DNA of 64,000 bases from FEN-1350 sp964386005 (GTDB taxonomy: Bacteria; Planctomycetota; Phycisphaerae; Sedimentisphaerales; Anaerohalosphaeraceae). The notes below the pieces were generated by a model. The model did no database searches, was not told where the DNA came from, and worked only from the letters and a program-made list of their open reading frames with translations. The translations under genes were made by a program, and so were the position numbers. The stretch lies in assembly GCA_964386005.1 (NCBI GenBank), contig CAYLSB010000002.1, positions 1-64,000 of the forward strand, given 5' to 3'. This document shows, piece by piece, positions 1 to 8,552 of the stretch. Position 1 is the stretch's first letter, and each line of letters opens with the position of its first letter.

Positions 1-1019
1 GGACCAAGGAAACCTATAACGAAATCTGTAAACGGATCGAGGAAATCGAAGTCGAAAGCAAACGTCCCGCGCGGATTTCGATCGCATTTCGTGCCAGCAG
101 TATCCCGGCCGATGGTCGTCGTGATAAACTCATCGTTGCGTCCGTTTTTGGCGGATTGGTCCTGGGTGTGTTTTTCGCTTTTCTTTTGGCCAAAGCTGAC
201 AAGAGTCTGCATCACCCCGACGAGATCGTCCATCGTGTGGGTGTGCGAATCATCGGGACCACGACCAGCCCCCGCGATGTGGATCGAAAAGTTCTCAGCC
301 AGCATCTCAATGATGACTATCAGACCATACGTGCGAACCTGGGATTGTTAAATGGGGACGGCCATTCCCGGATCATCGCCGTGACCAGCGCCGGAACCGG
401 AGACGGCAAGACCACATTCTCGGTCAATCTGGCCATAAGCTTTGCCCAATCCGGCGAAAAAATCCTTCTCATCGATGGCGATCTTCGAAAGCCCGACATC
501 GCCGATACCCTGCAATTGCCCAAGGGCACTCGCGGTCTCCAGGAGGTCCTCTTTGGCAAACGGTTTGAGGATGCCGTCTATGTAACCTCCTCCGGTCTCC
601 ATGTGCTTGCCGCGGATATCCGAAATGCCGGGGATGCTCTCGACTTGCTGAATCATCCCCGGACGGTCGAAATCATTCGCCGGATCGCCGCCGGTTATGA
701 CCATGTTATTATTGATACGCCGCCCGTTCTCGCTTTTTCCGATGCCCTCCTTTGGGCGAAAATAGCCGATGCCACCATCCTGACCAGTTTTGTCGATCAC
801 ACGTCTCAAGTTGATCTTCGTGAGGCGATAGAGCGTCTTGAGCAGGTTGAGGCCCGGATCATTGGAACGGTAGTCAATAATGTCCGTGCCGGCCATAGTT
901 ATCATCGATACGGCTATGGATATGGTTATGGGTATGGCGAGCAGGCGAACCGTCGTACTCCGCGCAAGCAGCGCGAGCGACTGTTATTGGCTTCAACCCC
1001 GGCCGAGTTCGGCAAATAA
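1..1019 (+). CDS. Polysaccharide biosynthesis tyrosine autokinase (BY-kinase, Wzc-like), C-terminal part
   Basis: The reading frame is open from the window edge (first full codon at base 3), so the N-terminal Wzz part lies upstream. Seen: a hydrophobic segment around bases 120-190 that fits the second Wzz membrane helix, then a cytoplasmic P-loop ATPase with Walker A TSAGTGDGKTT (about 384-416), Walker A' LLIDGDLRKPD (about 465-497) and Walker B VIIDTPP. The tail holds a tyrosine cluster, YHRYGYGYGYGYG, the expected autophosphorylation site of BY-kinases. In this family phosphorylation cycles control polymerisation and export of exopolysaccharide with a Wza-type outer-membrane protein; one lies at 9415-10149. 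The next gene, a sugar-1-phosphate transferase, begins 26 bases downstream, so the two are probably one operon. Confidence 0.9.
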   Translation, partial: TKETYNEICKRIEEIEVESKRPARISIAFRASSIPADGRRDKLIVASVFGGLVLGVFFAFLLAKADKSLHHPDEIVHRVGVRIIGTTTSPRDVDRKVLSQHLNDDYQTIRANLGLLNGDGHSRIIAVTSAGTGDGKTTFSVNLAISFAQSGEKILLIDGDLRKPDIADTLQLPKGTRGLQEVLFGKRFEDAVYVTSSGLHVLAADIRNAGDALDLLNHPRTVEIIRRIAAGYDHVIIDTPPVLAFSDALLWAKIADATILTSFVDHTSQVDLREAIERLEQVEARIIGTVVNNVRAGHSYHRYGYGYGYGYGEQANRRTPRKQRERLLLASTPAEFGK

Positions 1020-1044
1020 ATGTAAGCCAGAGACGGACAGCGAA

Positions 1045-2673
1045 ATGGAGTTCATTGTCTTTCATTCTCGGCAATCGTCCGACCAACAGAGAGGTCTGTT
1101 GCGGGGAGTTTTGTCCTCTCCTCTCTTGTCGGGCCTCCTTGTGGAACGTTTGGCCCAATTCCCATCCTCTTTCAGCCGTTCTCATCGTTGTCTTGTAGTC
1201 CCGAAGGACTGGTCCCTCTCCCACCCCCTCCCTCTAAGCGTACTGACCGTCGAATCCGGCGATGATGCCGCGCTGATGGATATCTCCCGCCGGCGGGATA
1301 TCGACAGTGTTCTCCTTCACGGTAGATTTATCACCGATATCGATCGACGTTGGGTTGCCCGTTTTATTCGAGGACGATCGGCGGATGTCGTTTTTATGCA
1401 GGCGGCCCCGGAGCATATTCATTATCGCGAACGAGCCCGAATCACCGAGGACGGCCGTCTTGTCGGCTTTATACGCCGGTATGAAAATTCTGTAGAGAGC
1501 AGCGCAATCCCGAAGGATTGGCCCCACCAGGTTTGGCTCCGGGAAAATCTTTTGCGTACTTTTTCCGCATCGCATGTTCCAGTCCCACTGCAATTTGACC
1601 GTTTTCTGGATCTTTGCCACGCAATGGATGCCCACATCGAATCCTTCCGCGTCAGCGCCCAGGTTTTCGACCTCGATTCTTCCGATGGCCTGATCCGAAT
1701 GGTGTTGCCTTCGATCGGTCGATTGGGATGCGTATCTCAGGCCGATCCGTCCGTTGTCAGTTCCTCAGCTCGGATCATTGGGCCTGTCCTGATGGGTAAC
1801 CGTGTCCGGATCGGCGATCATGCCGTTATCGTCGGTCCGGCGATTCTTGACGATGACGTATCCGTCGGCCAGGGGGCGCTGATTCATCAGTCCATCATTC
1901 CGCAAGGGCAAACGATTGATCCGTTGCGGGTTGTCCGAAACGTTGTCGTTGATTCATCCCCTCCGGCACAGACCCAACCCAATCTACCCGATTCTCGCGT
2001 TCTGTTTTCCCCCGATGCTCTTCGATTGGATCGTCAACCCTACCGTTTGTGGCCGTGGTATTCCTATCATCGTACGCTAAAGCGTGCGTTCGACATCTTT
2101 GCGTCCTTGATCATCTTGATTCTTTTTTCGCCCTTTTTCCCGATCATCGCCCTGGCCGTGAAACTGAACTCCCCCGGACCCGTCTTCTATCGTGCCCGGC
2201 GTCAGGGTCTGCATGGTCGGGAATTCGGATGTCTGAAGTTTCGTTCCATGATCACTACCGCAGATTCATTGCAGGAAAAGTTGCGGATCATTAATCAAGT
2301 TGACGGACCTCAGTTCAAAATGGAGAATGATCCGCGTGTAAGCACAATCGGGCGATTTCTTCGAGCGACCAATCTTGACGAGATTCCCCAATTCATCAAT
2401 GTCCTGATGGGCCAGATGAGCATTGTGGGTCCTCGCCCTTCTCCCGATGCGGAAAACACACTTTGTCCCTATTGGCGGTATGCCCGCCTATCCGTTCGAC
2501 CCGGTATCACCGGGCTGTGGCAAATGATGCGAACTCGTGTCCCAGCGCGTGATTTTCAGGAATGGGTGTATTATGATACCCTGTATGTACGAAAAATATC
2601 GTTGAAATTTGATCTTTGGATTGCATGGAAGACCGCTCAGAAACTGATCCTCAATTTCTTCGATCAGTTCTGA
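1045..2673 (+). CDS. Fused left-handed beta-helix / undecaprenyl-phosphate sugar-1-phosphate transferase
   Basis: The 542-residue protein has a recognisable C-terminal half (about 344-542), a bacterial sugar transferase of the WcaJ/RfbP/EpsL type: a membrane helix near 347-370, then NSPGPVFYRARRQG, KFRSM, TNLDEIPQFINVLMGQMSIVGPRP read in pieces, and RPGITGLWQ. These enzymes start a repeat unit by moving sugar-1-phosphate to undecaprenyl phosphate at the inner membrane. Ahead of it, about 236-300 (ARIIGPVLMGNRVRIGDHA onward) reads as hexapeptide-repeat beta-helix, and residues 1-235 resemble the layout of sugar nucleotidyltransferases, although I see no clear G-x-G-x-R-x3-P signature. The ATG at 1045 is the first methionine that does not overlap the kinase gene; the Shine-Dalgarno is weak. 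Confidence 0.85.
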   Translation: MEFIVFHSRQSSDQQRGLLRGVLSSPLLSGLLVERLAQFPSSFSRSHRCLVVPKDWSLSHPLPLSVLTVESGDDAALMDISRRRDIDSVLLHGRFITDIDRRWVARFIRGRSADVVFMQAAPEHIHYRERARITEDGRLVGFIRRYENSVESSAIPKDWPHQVWLRENLLRTFSASHVPVPLQFDRFLDLCHAMDAHIESFRVSAQVFDLDSSDGLIRMVLPSIGRLGCVSQADPSVVSSSARIIGPVLMGNRVRIGDHAVIVGPAILDDDVSVGQGALIHQSIIPQGQTIDPLRVVRNVVVDSSPPAQTQPNLPDSRVLFSPDALRLDRQPYRLWPWYSYHRTLKRAFDIFASLIILILFSPFFPIIALAVKLNSPGPVFYRARRQGLHGREFGCLKFRSMITTADSLQEKLRIINQVDGPQFKMENDPRVSTIGRFLRATNLDEIPQFINVLMGQMSIVGPRPSPDAENTLCPYWRYARLSVRPGITGLWQMMRTRVPARDFQEWVYYDTLYVRKISLKFDLWIAWKTAQKLILNFFDQF

Positions 2674-2702
2674 CGGAACAATACCTTGGGGAGATTTGAG
2701 TC

Positions 2703-5700
2703 ATGGCGCGTGTGCGAATCAACTGGATCTTAATTGTGGTGGTCGTTATCGGAATGGTCGTCCTGGCCGGGACGGCGATATGGCTCCGTCACTGGAATCG
2801 ATCCGGCCGGGCCTCAGCGGGGCTTACGCTGGGAACCGAGGCGTTTGACGAGGAAAACTGGACGGAAGCCGCTATTCAATTCGGCCGATATCTCAGCGTT
2901 CACATGGACGATGCCGATATCCTCTATAAGTATGCCAAGGCCCAGCTTAATCGACTCCCCCTGAAGCGGGAGTATCTCGTTCAAGCGGTCAACTCGCTTC
3001 GACGGATTCTCCGCCAGGACCCCGCATCCTGTCCGGACGATCTCAGACGAAAAGCGGCCACCTTGTTGGTCGATCTGTATTTGTCCCTCGATCAAGCCGC
3101 CGAGGCCGAATTGGTCGCGACCCAGCAGATCGCCATCATCAACGATCCGGCCCTGCGGCGAATGCTGGGGGTTGCCTATGCCCGGCAAAGAAAATTTACG
3201 GAAGCGGTCGATACCCTGAAAACGCTCATTCGTGAACATCCGTCCGAAATTCCCGCTTATGCCGTGCTGGGTCTGATTAGCGAGAACAATCCCCAATTCG
3301 TACCCGGTTCTCCGCAGCAGTGGTATGATGAGGCAGTTACTGCGAATCCATTGTCTGCCCAGGCCTTAATCCTCCGTGCGGGTTACTTCCTTCGTCCCAA
3401 GAAAGGTCAGTCGCCCACGGAAAGTCAAATATACAGGGGAAAAGCCATCGCCGATATCCAGAAAGCTCAGAATCTCGACATTTCAGATTTGACGATCCAT
3501 CTATCCCTCGTGGAGGTTCTGATGAATTTAGGCGATTATGACCGGGCGCGTCAGAATCTGCAATCGATCCGAAAAATTGATCCCCGGAATCCTCTTCTGT
3601 GGATTTCCTGGTCCAATCTTGCCCGTCGTGCGGGCGACAAGAATGAAATGGTTCAGATTGCCGAGGAGGGACTCAAGGAGATCCCCGCGGGCGTTTTCCT
3701 TCCCAATGCGGCGGAGTTGTATCTTGCCGCGGATGCCCTGGACAAGGTACAAGAATGCATCGAGAAGCTCCAGCAGCAGCACTCCGCCCCCGGCCAAATC
3801 GCATTTCTGCAAGCTCAGTTAGCCGAACGTCGCCAGCAATGGCCTCAGGCCCTCAGTTTCTGGCGTCGCGTGGTCGAAGAGGGGAACAATTCTGAATTGA
3901 CCAACCTGCGGATTTCCGCTGTCTATGAGCGCTTGGGTGACAAGGATTCCGCCATCCAGCAATTACGGACGTTTGCCTCAAAACAGCCGGACTCCTTTCC
4001 GGTCCACTTCAATCTTGCCCGTCTCCTGTCCGATGCCGATCGACCTCAAGACGCCTCTGACGCTGTCCAGATCGCCCTGCGGATCGATCCGGATAATCCC
4101 GAGGCCCGGATCCTGTATTCACGGATCCGCCTTCAACTGATTGCGACGGGGCAGTTGTCGCCGAACGATAAGCTTTGGGAATCCATTGCCAATGATGCTC
4201 AGGTTGCATCCGCAAATGATGCCTTCACAGTATCATCCGAAATGATCCGATTCCGGATCGCTCTTCTGCGCCAGGATTTCAATACGGCAAGTCGGATTTT
4301 AGACCAACTCAAACTTCAGTATCCGAATGATCTTCAAGTTGGTTTGGCCGGAGTTTCTCTTCTCCTCGGACAAGATAAGGACGATCAAGCCCTCGAAGAG
4401 ACTCGTCGCATTGTGACGGCCAATCCTCAATCTGTACAGGCCATTCGAGCCCTCTGTGGATTATTAGTCAATAAGGCACAATTCGGCGAAGCACGGGACA
4501 TTTTAATCCAGGCCCTCACCATAACCCAGAAACCCTCGGACAAACGGGATCTGGCGGTCTTGTTGGTTGAAATATACGCCCTGTCGGACCAATTATCCAA
4601 AGCCGACGAACTGTTGAAGTCCCTCGTGGAGCAAATGCCCGATGATATCCTTTTGAAGCGGCAATGGTTTTCCGTTCAACTGGCCCTTAAGAAGACCGAC
4701 AACCTCCAGCCGCTTATCGATGCCATGAAGGCACAGGAAGGCCAACAGGGCTGGCAGTGGCGTTATGAGCAGGCCCGTTTGTGGTTTTCGGGCGATGACA
4801 GTCAATTCAAATCTTTTTATCCCCGGGTTGTTTCGCTTCTCAAGGAAAATCTTTCCGCCAATCCCGATGATCAGGCCAGCCGTTTGCTTCTGGGTCTCTC
4901 GTACAGTCGGGCCGGTGAGGAGCAGTTGGCCCTTTCCACGTATCAGGAGGCCGTCAACCGCGATCCCTCGAATATGCGGGCGATTGACATGGCGGTTTCC
5001 GCTTTGATCAAGGCCGGTCAGACCGCACAGGCCGATGAAATCCTGAATCAGGCGAACCGGCGAATTCCTCGCAACGAACGTCTCAGCGAACTGGAACTGC
5101 AAAGTTTTCTTCGTCAGGGCAAGCTTGAATCCGCCGGCCTTATCCTTGAGGAATATATCAAGAATGAACCCGAAAATAACAGGGCCCGGTTTTTGCTTGC
5201 CCGGATATGCATTCGAAAAAGAGATTTTGTGAAAGCCGAGGAACTGCTTACCGATCTTCTTACAGCCGATTATGAGCCGATCGCCGTTTCCAATCTGATG
5301 GTTGATCTGTGGCTCCTGCGAAACAAGACGAAAGAAGCGATCCGGGTTGCCGATGATCTGGTCACCCGTGTCAATACATCCAAGTCATATATCCTCCGCA
5401 GTCTGCTTCATGTTCGGATCAACCAGTTTGATCGGGCTCGCGCCGATCTGGCGAAGGCCGTTGAATTGGAACCGGACAAGATCAAAAAATATCTCCTGCA
5501 AAGCGAATTTCATCTCGCGGTCAATGAATTACCCGAGTCGATCAACGCCGTTAAAAGCGCTTTGGCGATCGCGCCGGATGATCCATCGGTTCTCAAGACG
5601 GCCGTCCTGGTCTTGAGTGCAAGTCCTGATTCCTCCGACCGTGCCTCCGCGACGGCCTTTCTTGACAAAGGTCTCCGGCAGCTTCCGAATGATCCGGCTC

Positions 5701-6914
5701 TTCTCCTGACAAAGGCACGTTTGCTTCTGTCCAGGGGCACTTCTTCTGATGTGGATCAAGCGATTGGAATCCTGGAAAAATTATCCACTAAGGAAGCGCC
5801 AAACGAGCAGGTATATTCCCTTTTGGCTTCCGCCTATCAAACGGCGGGCGATACCGGTAAATCGATCGAGACGGTTCTTCGCGGGCTCAAATCAATTCCT
5901 GATAGTAAAAATCTCCTTTTGATCCGCTCCCGGCTTGATGGGGCCGCTTCTCCGGCCCAGGCCATTCCGACTCTTAAACTACTTCGCGAACAGTACCCTG
6001 ACGATCCGGATGCTGCCATCGCCTTGGCGGGCGCTCTGATCGAAAAAGGAGATCACAAGCAGGCCATCGAAATTCTCAAGTCGCAACTCGAAAAAAATCC
6101 GTCTGTCGAGAGCCGCCGTATCCGTTTGGCGCTCGCATCGGCGATATTTCAATCCGGCGACATATCCGCCCAGGTTCTTTTTGACGCTCTCTATACCGAA
6201 AGTCCTGATGATCCGGCCGTCCTTTCCGCCCATCTCGACGCTTTGGCGCGCACCCAGAAATGGCCCGAACTGATTGATCGTGCGACCGTTTGGTTCAAGG
6301 CCCATGCCGGTCAGGCCGTATCGGTAGTAAACATCCTCGAAGGAATTCTTCGCGAATTTCCCCAGGGATCCCGTCAACCTGTCGAGACTACCCTCCGTAA
6401 TTTACTGACGATCCAGCCGGATTCCGTCGAAATCCTTACCGCGCTGGGCGTGCTGCTTCAGTCAACCGGAGATTCGTCCTCTGCGGCGGTGTTCTATCAA
6501 AAGGCCCTAGAGAAATCCCCCGATCATGTTGTCCTGCTGAACAACCTGGCATGGATCTTGTGCGAAGATCAAAAAGAATATGGCAAGGCCCTGGATCTGG
6601 TGAATCGCGCGATAGCCATCAACCCCAATTATCTTGATCCGGTCGATACCCGGGGAGTGATTTATTTCCGCCTGAATCAGCTTGACAAATCGCTGACCGA
6701 TTTAACCCGATGCGTAGAATCCTATCCCGAACGATCCCCTTCTTTGGCCGGTTCGTTCTTTCACCTTGGAAGGACTTTTCTTGCCTTGAAACGAGATGTT
6801 GACGCACATAAGGCGTTTCAAAGAGCACTTGATCTGAATCAACGATACCCAAGTCTTTCTGCCGAGGACCTGGCAGAAACCAGACGATTGCTCAGTGAAA
6901 TCAAATCTCGATAA
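2703..6914 (+). CDS. Giant membrane-anchored tetratricopeptide-repeat protein
   Basis: This 1403-residue protein starts with one membrane helix (about 8-28, WILIVVVVIGMVVLAGTAIW) after a short basic N-terminus; the rest is predicted to lie outside the inner membrane. From about residue 45 to the end it is made of degenerate 34-residue TPR-like helix pairs, with typical positions visible in LALSTYQEAVNRDPSNMRAI, AAVFYQKALEKSPDHVVLL and NNLAWILCEDQKEYGKALDL. TPR superhelices bind proteins. In exopolysaccharide/PEP-CTERM loci long TPR proteins are often present, and a scaffold for the secretion or polymerisation machinery is a reasonable inference. It starts 29 bases after the sugar transferase, with GGGGAGA upstream of the ATG, so it belongs to the same operon. 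Confidence 0.85.
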   Translation: MARVRINWILIVVVVIGMVVLAGTAIWLRHWNRSGRASAGLTLGTEAFDEENWTEAAIQFGRYLSVHMDDADILYKYAKAQLNRLPLKREYLVQAVNSLRRILRQDPASCPDDLRRKAATLLVDLYLSLDQAAEAELVATQQIAIINDPALRRMLGVAYARQRKFTEAVDTLKTLIREHPSEIPAYAVLGLISENNPQFVPGSPQQWYDEAVTANPLSAQALILRAGYFLRPKKGQSPTESQIYRGKAIADIQKAQNLDISDLTIHLSLVEVLMNLGDYDRARQNLQSIRKIDPRNPLLWISWSNLARRAGDKNEMVQIAEEGLKEIPAGVFLPNAAELYLAADALDKVQECIEKLQQQHSAPGQIAFLQAQLAERRQQWPQALSFWRRVVEEGNNSELTNLRISAVYERLGDKDSAIQQLRTFASKQPDSFPVHFNLARLLSDADRPQDASDAVQIALRIDPDNPEARILYSRIRLQLIATGQLSPNDKLWESIANDAQVASANDAFTVSSEMIRFRIALLRQDFNTASRILDQLKLQYPNDLQVGLAGVSLLLGQDKDDQALEETRRIVTANPQSVQAIRALCGLLVNKAQFGEARDILIQALTITQKPSDKRDLAVLLVEIYALSDQLSKADELLKSLVEQMPDDILLKRQWFSVQLALKKTDNLQPLIDAMKAQEGQQGWQWRYEQARLWFSGDDSQFKSFYPRVVSLLKENLSANPDDQASRLLLGLSYSRAGEEQLALSTYQEAVNRDPSNMRAIDMAVSALIKAGQTAQADEILNQANRRIPRNERLSELELQSFLRQGKLESAGLILEEYIKNEPENNRARFLLARICIRKRDFVKAEELLTDLLTADYEPIAVSNLMVDLWLLRNKTKEAIRVADDLVTRVNTSKSYILRSLLHVRINQFDRARADLAKAVELEPDKIKKYLLQSEFHLAVNELPESINAVKSALAIAPDDPSVLKTAVLVLSASPDSSDRASATAFLDKGLRQLPNDPALLLTKARLLLSRGTSSDVDQAIGILEKLSTKEAPNEQVYSLLASAYQTAGDTGKSIETVLRGLKSIPDSKNLLLIRSRLDGAASPAQAIPTLKLLREQYPDDPDAAIALAGALIEKGDHKQAIEILKSQLEKNPSVESRRIRLALASAIFQSGDISAQVLFDALYTESPDDPAVLSAHLDALARTQKWPELIDRATVWFKAHAGQAVSVVNILEGILREFPQGSRQPVETTLRNLLTIQPDSVEILTALGVLLQSTGDSSSAAVFYQKALEKSPDHVVLLNNLAWILCEDQKEYGKALDLVNRAIAINPNYLDPVDTRGVIYFRLNQLDKSLTDLTRCVESYPERSPSLAGSFFHLGRTFLALKRDVDAHKAFQRALDLNQRYPSLSAEDLAETRRLLSEIKSR

Positions 6915-7047
6915 AATGACGGATCGAATCAACAGCAGGGGATAAGAAAAATGCCATGAAATTAAAAATATTATGATGAATTTTCATGTCGCTGGCTGGC
7001 AGGATTCGAATGTCATAGCGGCTATCGTTGTGTGACGATAAAACAAT
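6915..7047 (+). other. Untranslated stretch between the TPR gene and its terminator
   Basis: No convincing gene is present. The stretch is AT-rich and holds two weak inverted repeats, CATGAAATT with AATTTTCATG (about 6956-6989) and TATCGT with ACGATA just before the terminator. It probably represents the 3' untranslated end of the exopolysaccharide operon. Confidence 0.4.
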
Positions 7048-7088
7048 AACCCCGTGGTCAAATTCATTACCAACGGGGTTTTCTTTTG
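7048..7088 (+). terminator. Rho-independent terminator of the exopolysaccharide operon
   Basis: The arms AACCCCGT (7048-7055) and ACGGGGTT (7073-7080) pair perfectly; GGT/ACC inside adds pairs around a one-base bulge. A T-rich tail (TTCTTTTG) follows. It is placed to end transcription of the TPR gene, 130 bases after the stop. Confidence 0.8.
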
Positions 7089-7248
7089 TAAATTCTTTCA
7101 ATATAATGACTTGCGTTTTTCTGTAGCCCGAAACGTTTTTTTTATGAATACTTTTATTGTCCTGTAATAATGACTATGTATATCTTAAATAAGGAACTAA
7201 TATACGATATTCTCTCCCCCGTCTAATAGTATTAGGTATTTTTCCTGA

Positions 7249-7276
7249 TTGACTTTTTGGGTAAGAAAAATATAAT
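7249..7276 (+). promoter_or_regulatory. Sigma-70-type promoter with a very long leader to the PEP-CTERM gene
   Basis: TTGACT (7249-7254), 16 bp, TATAAT (7271-7276) is close to consensus. The expected start is near 7283, about 425 bases before the next plausible start codon at 7708. The same -35 hexamer occurs at other promoters in this window. Confidence 0.65.
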
Positions 7277-7707
7277 TACAGAATAGATGTAATATCTATA
7301 CAAACATTATACTCTGAATAGTTGTATATGTTTTAAAGAGGGTATGCTAAGCGGTTGAGGTTGATGAAAAGTATCGGAGTGGAGAAAACTATGTGTAACG
7401 GGAACGGTATGATTCCTGCGATTTCGAGGCCAGGGATCTGATCATTCTTCAGATTTGGCGGTGAAGGCGCAGGAACATCCCGTTCCGTTCATATCTGTTT
7501 GTCTCCTCGGTGTTTGATCCTCCGATAAAGAAAAAATCGGGACATGACCTCGTGGGTAGTTCCGTTTGAAATAGAAAGTGCCAAATAGACAGGTACGAGT
7601 TGAATGCTGGAAAGGAGGTATATCGATACGAATCGCATTCACGAATTATGGGTTGTGGTGAAACAATAATAGGTTATGAATCGAAATTTCAGTCGAAAGG
7701 GAGAAAC
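7277..7707 (+). other. AT-rich long 5' leader with a possible 16-codon ORF
   Basis: This is non-coding as far as I can judge. A 16-codon frame (7391-7441, MCNGNGMIPAISRPGI) begins six bases after GGAGTGGAG, which could serve as a ribosome-binding site. Small hairpins are possible at GGAAC/GTTCC (about 7471-7485) and CCGAT/ATCGG (about 7520-7540). No known riboswitch class is recognisable to me. Confidence 0.35.
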
Positions 7708-8340
7708 ATGAAAAAGATGATGATGGTAATGATGGCACTGGTGACAGTGTCAGTGGCTTCCGCGGGCCCGGTGATCGTGAATTGGGGATCCGCGCATTTT
7801 GGTGCAGGGGGTGAATTCTTAGTCACAGGACTGGGAAATCCGTTCGAGACGTTCTGCCTTGAGAAAAATGAATATCTGGATCTTGGCGTCCCCTATCTGT
7901 ACACGGTTGACACCTTTGCGATCAAGGGTGGCGTTGCGGGCGGATCACCCGATCCGTTGGATCCCCGGACGGCGTATCTCTATTCGGAATTCAAAAAGGG
8001 AACGCTATCCAATTACGCCAATGATGTCCCATCCGCCGGAGCGCTCCAGGCCGTGATATGGAGACTTGAGGATGAAGTCGATGCCACGTATGGCTACACG
8101 GTTGGAGTGGGTGGTTGGACCCAGGCCATGCAGGATCAGGCGGATGCCTGGTGGAATGAAGCGGCGGCCTGTGGATGGAACGATATCAAGGGAATTCGAG
8201 TCCTGAATCTGTTTGTTCTGGATAAAGATGGGAATGCCATCGCCAAACAGAGCGTATTGGTTCCCGCTCCCGGCGCTCTCCTGTTAGGCAGCATGGGGAT
8301 GGGTCTTGTTGGCTGGCTGCGTCGTCGCCGGTCGATCTGA
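7708..8340 (+). CDS. PEP-CTERM surface protein with thioester-domain motifs
   Basis: This 210-residue precursor has a signal peptide (1-19, ending ASA|G) and a C-terminal sorting signal, VPAPGALLLGSMGMGLVGWL followed by RRRR, a VPAP variant of PEP-CTERM handled by exosortase. The mature part carries FCLE with Cys50 and LQAVIWRL with Gln114 and Trp118. These match the [YFL]-C-hydrophobic and hydrophobic-Q-x-x-hydrophobic-[W/F] motifs that form the internal thioester in surface thioester domains known best from Gram-positive adhesins. AYLYSEFKKG between them also fits that fold. A covalent adhesin or matrix-linking role is inferred. ATG 7708 is chosen because AAAGGGAG (7697-7704) and the signal peptide both point to it. 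No exosortase gene is in the window. Confidence 0.8.
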   Translation: MKKMMMVMMALVTVSVASAGPVIVNWGSAHFGAGGEFLVTGLGNPFETFCLEKNEYLDLGVPYLYTVDTFAIKGGVAGGSPDPLDPRTAYLYSEFKKGTLSNYANDVPSAGALQAVIWRLEDEVDATYGYTVGVGGWTQAMQDQADAWWNEAAACGWNDIKGIRVLNLFVLDKDGNAIAKQSVLVPAPGALLLGSMGMGLVGWLRRRRSI

Positions 8341-8363
8341 GTCAGGGTAACATTGCGTAGTAC

Positions 8364-8393
8364 AAAAGGCCGGGAAAAGTCCCGGCCTTTTTC
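8364..8393 (+). terminator. Strong intrinsic terminator after the PEP-CTERM gene
   Basis: AAAAGGCCGGGA (8364-8375) pairs perfectly with TCCCGGCCTTTT (8380-8391) around an AAAG loop, ending in a T-run. The A-run on the other side means it could also act on leftward transcripts. Confidence 0.9.
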
Positions 8394-8552
8394 ATGGGGG
8401 TTTATATTGTATTTAATTCATATCTCTTAAAGCCAATATATGCCCTGTATGGGCTTATTGCCCATCGTTTCCATCCGATTTCCGTCGATATACAGCCCCT
8501 GTGTACGATGCCGCCATCCACGGAAATACCGGGCCTTCAACCGACGGTCATT

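Noticed and set aside
913..940. Tandem TATGG/TTATGG-like repeat as a microsatellite
   Set aside because: It encodes the Tyr-Gly repeats of the BY-kinase tail, which are functional phosphorylation sites, so a simple-repeat call is not needed.
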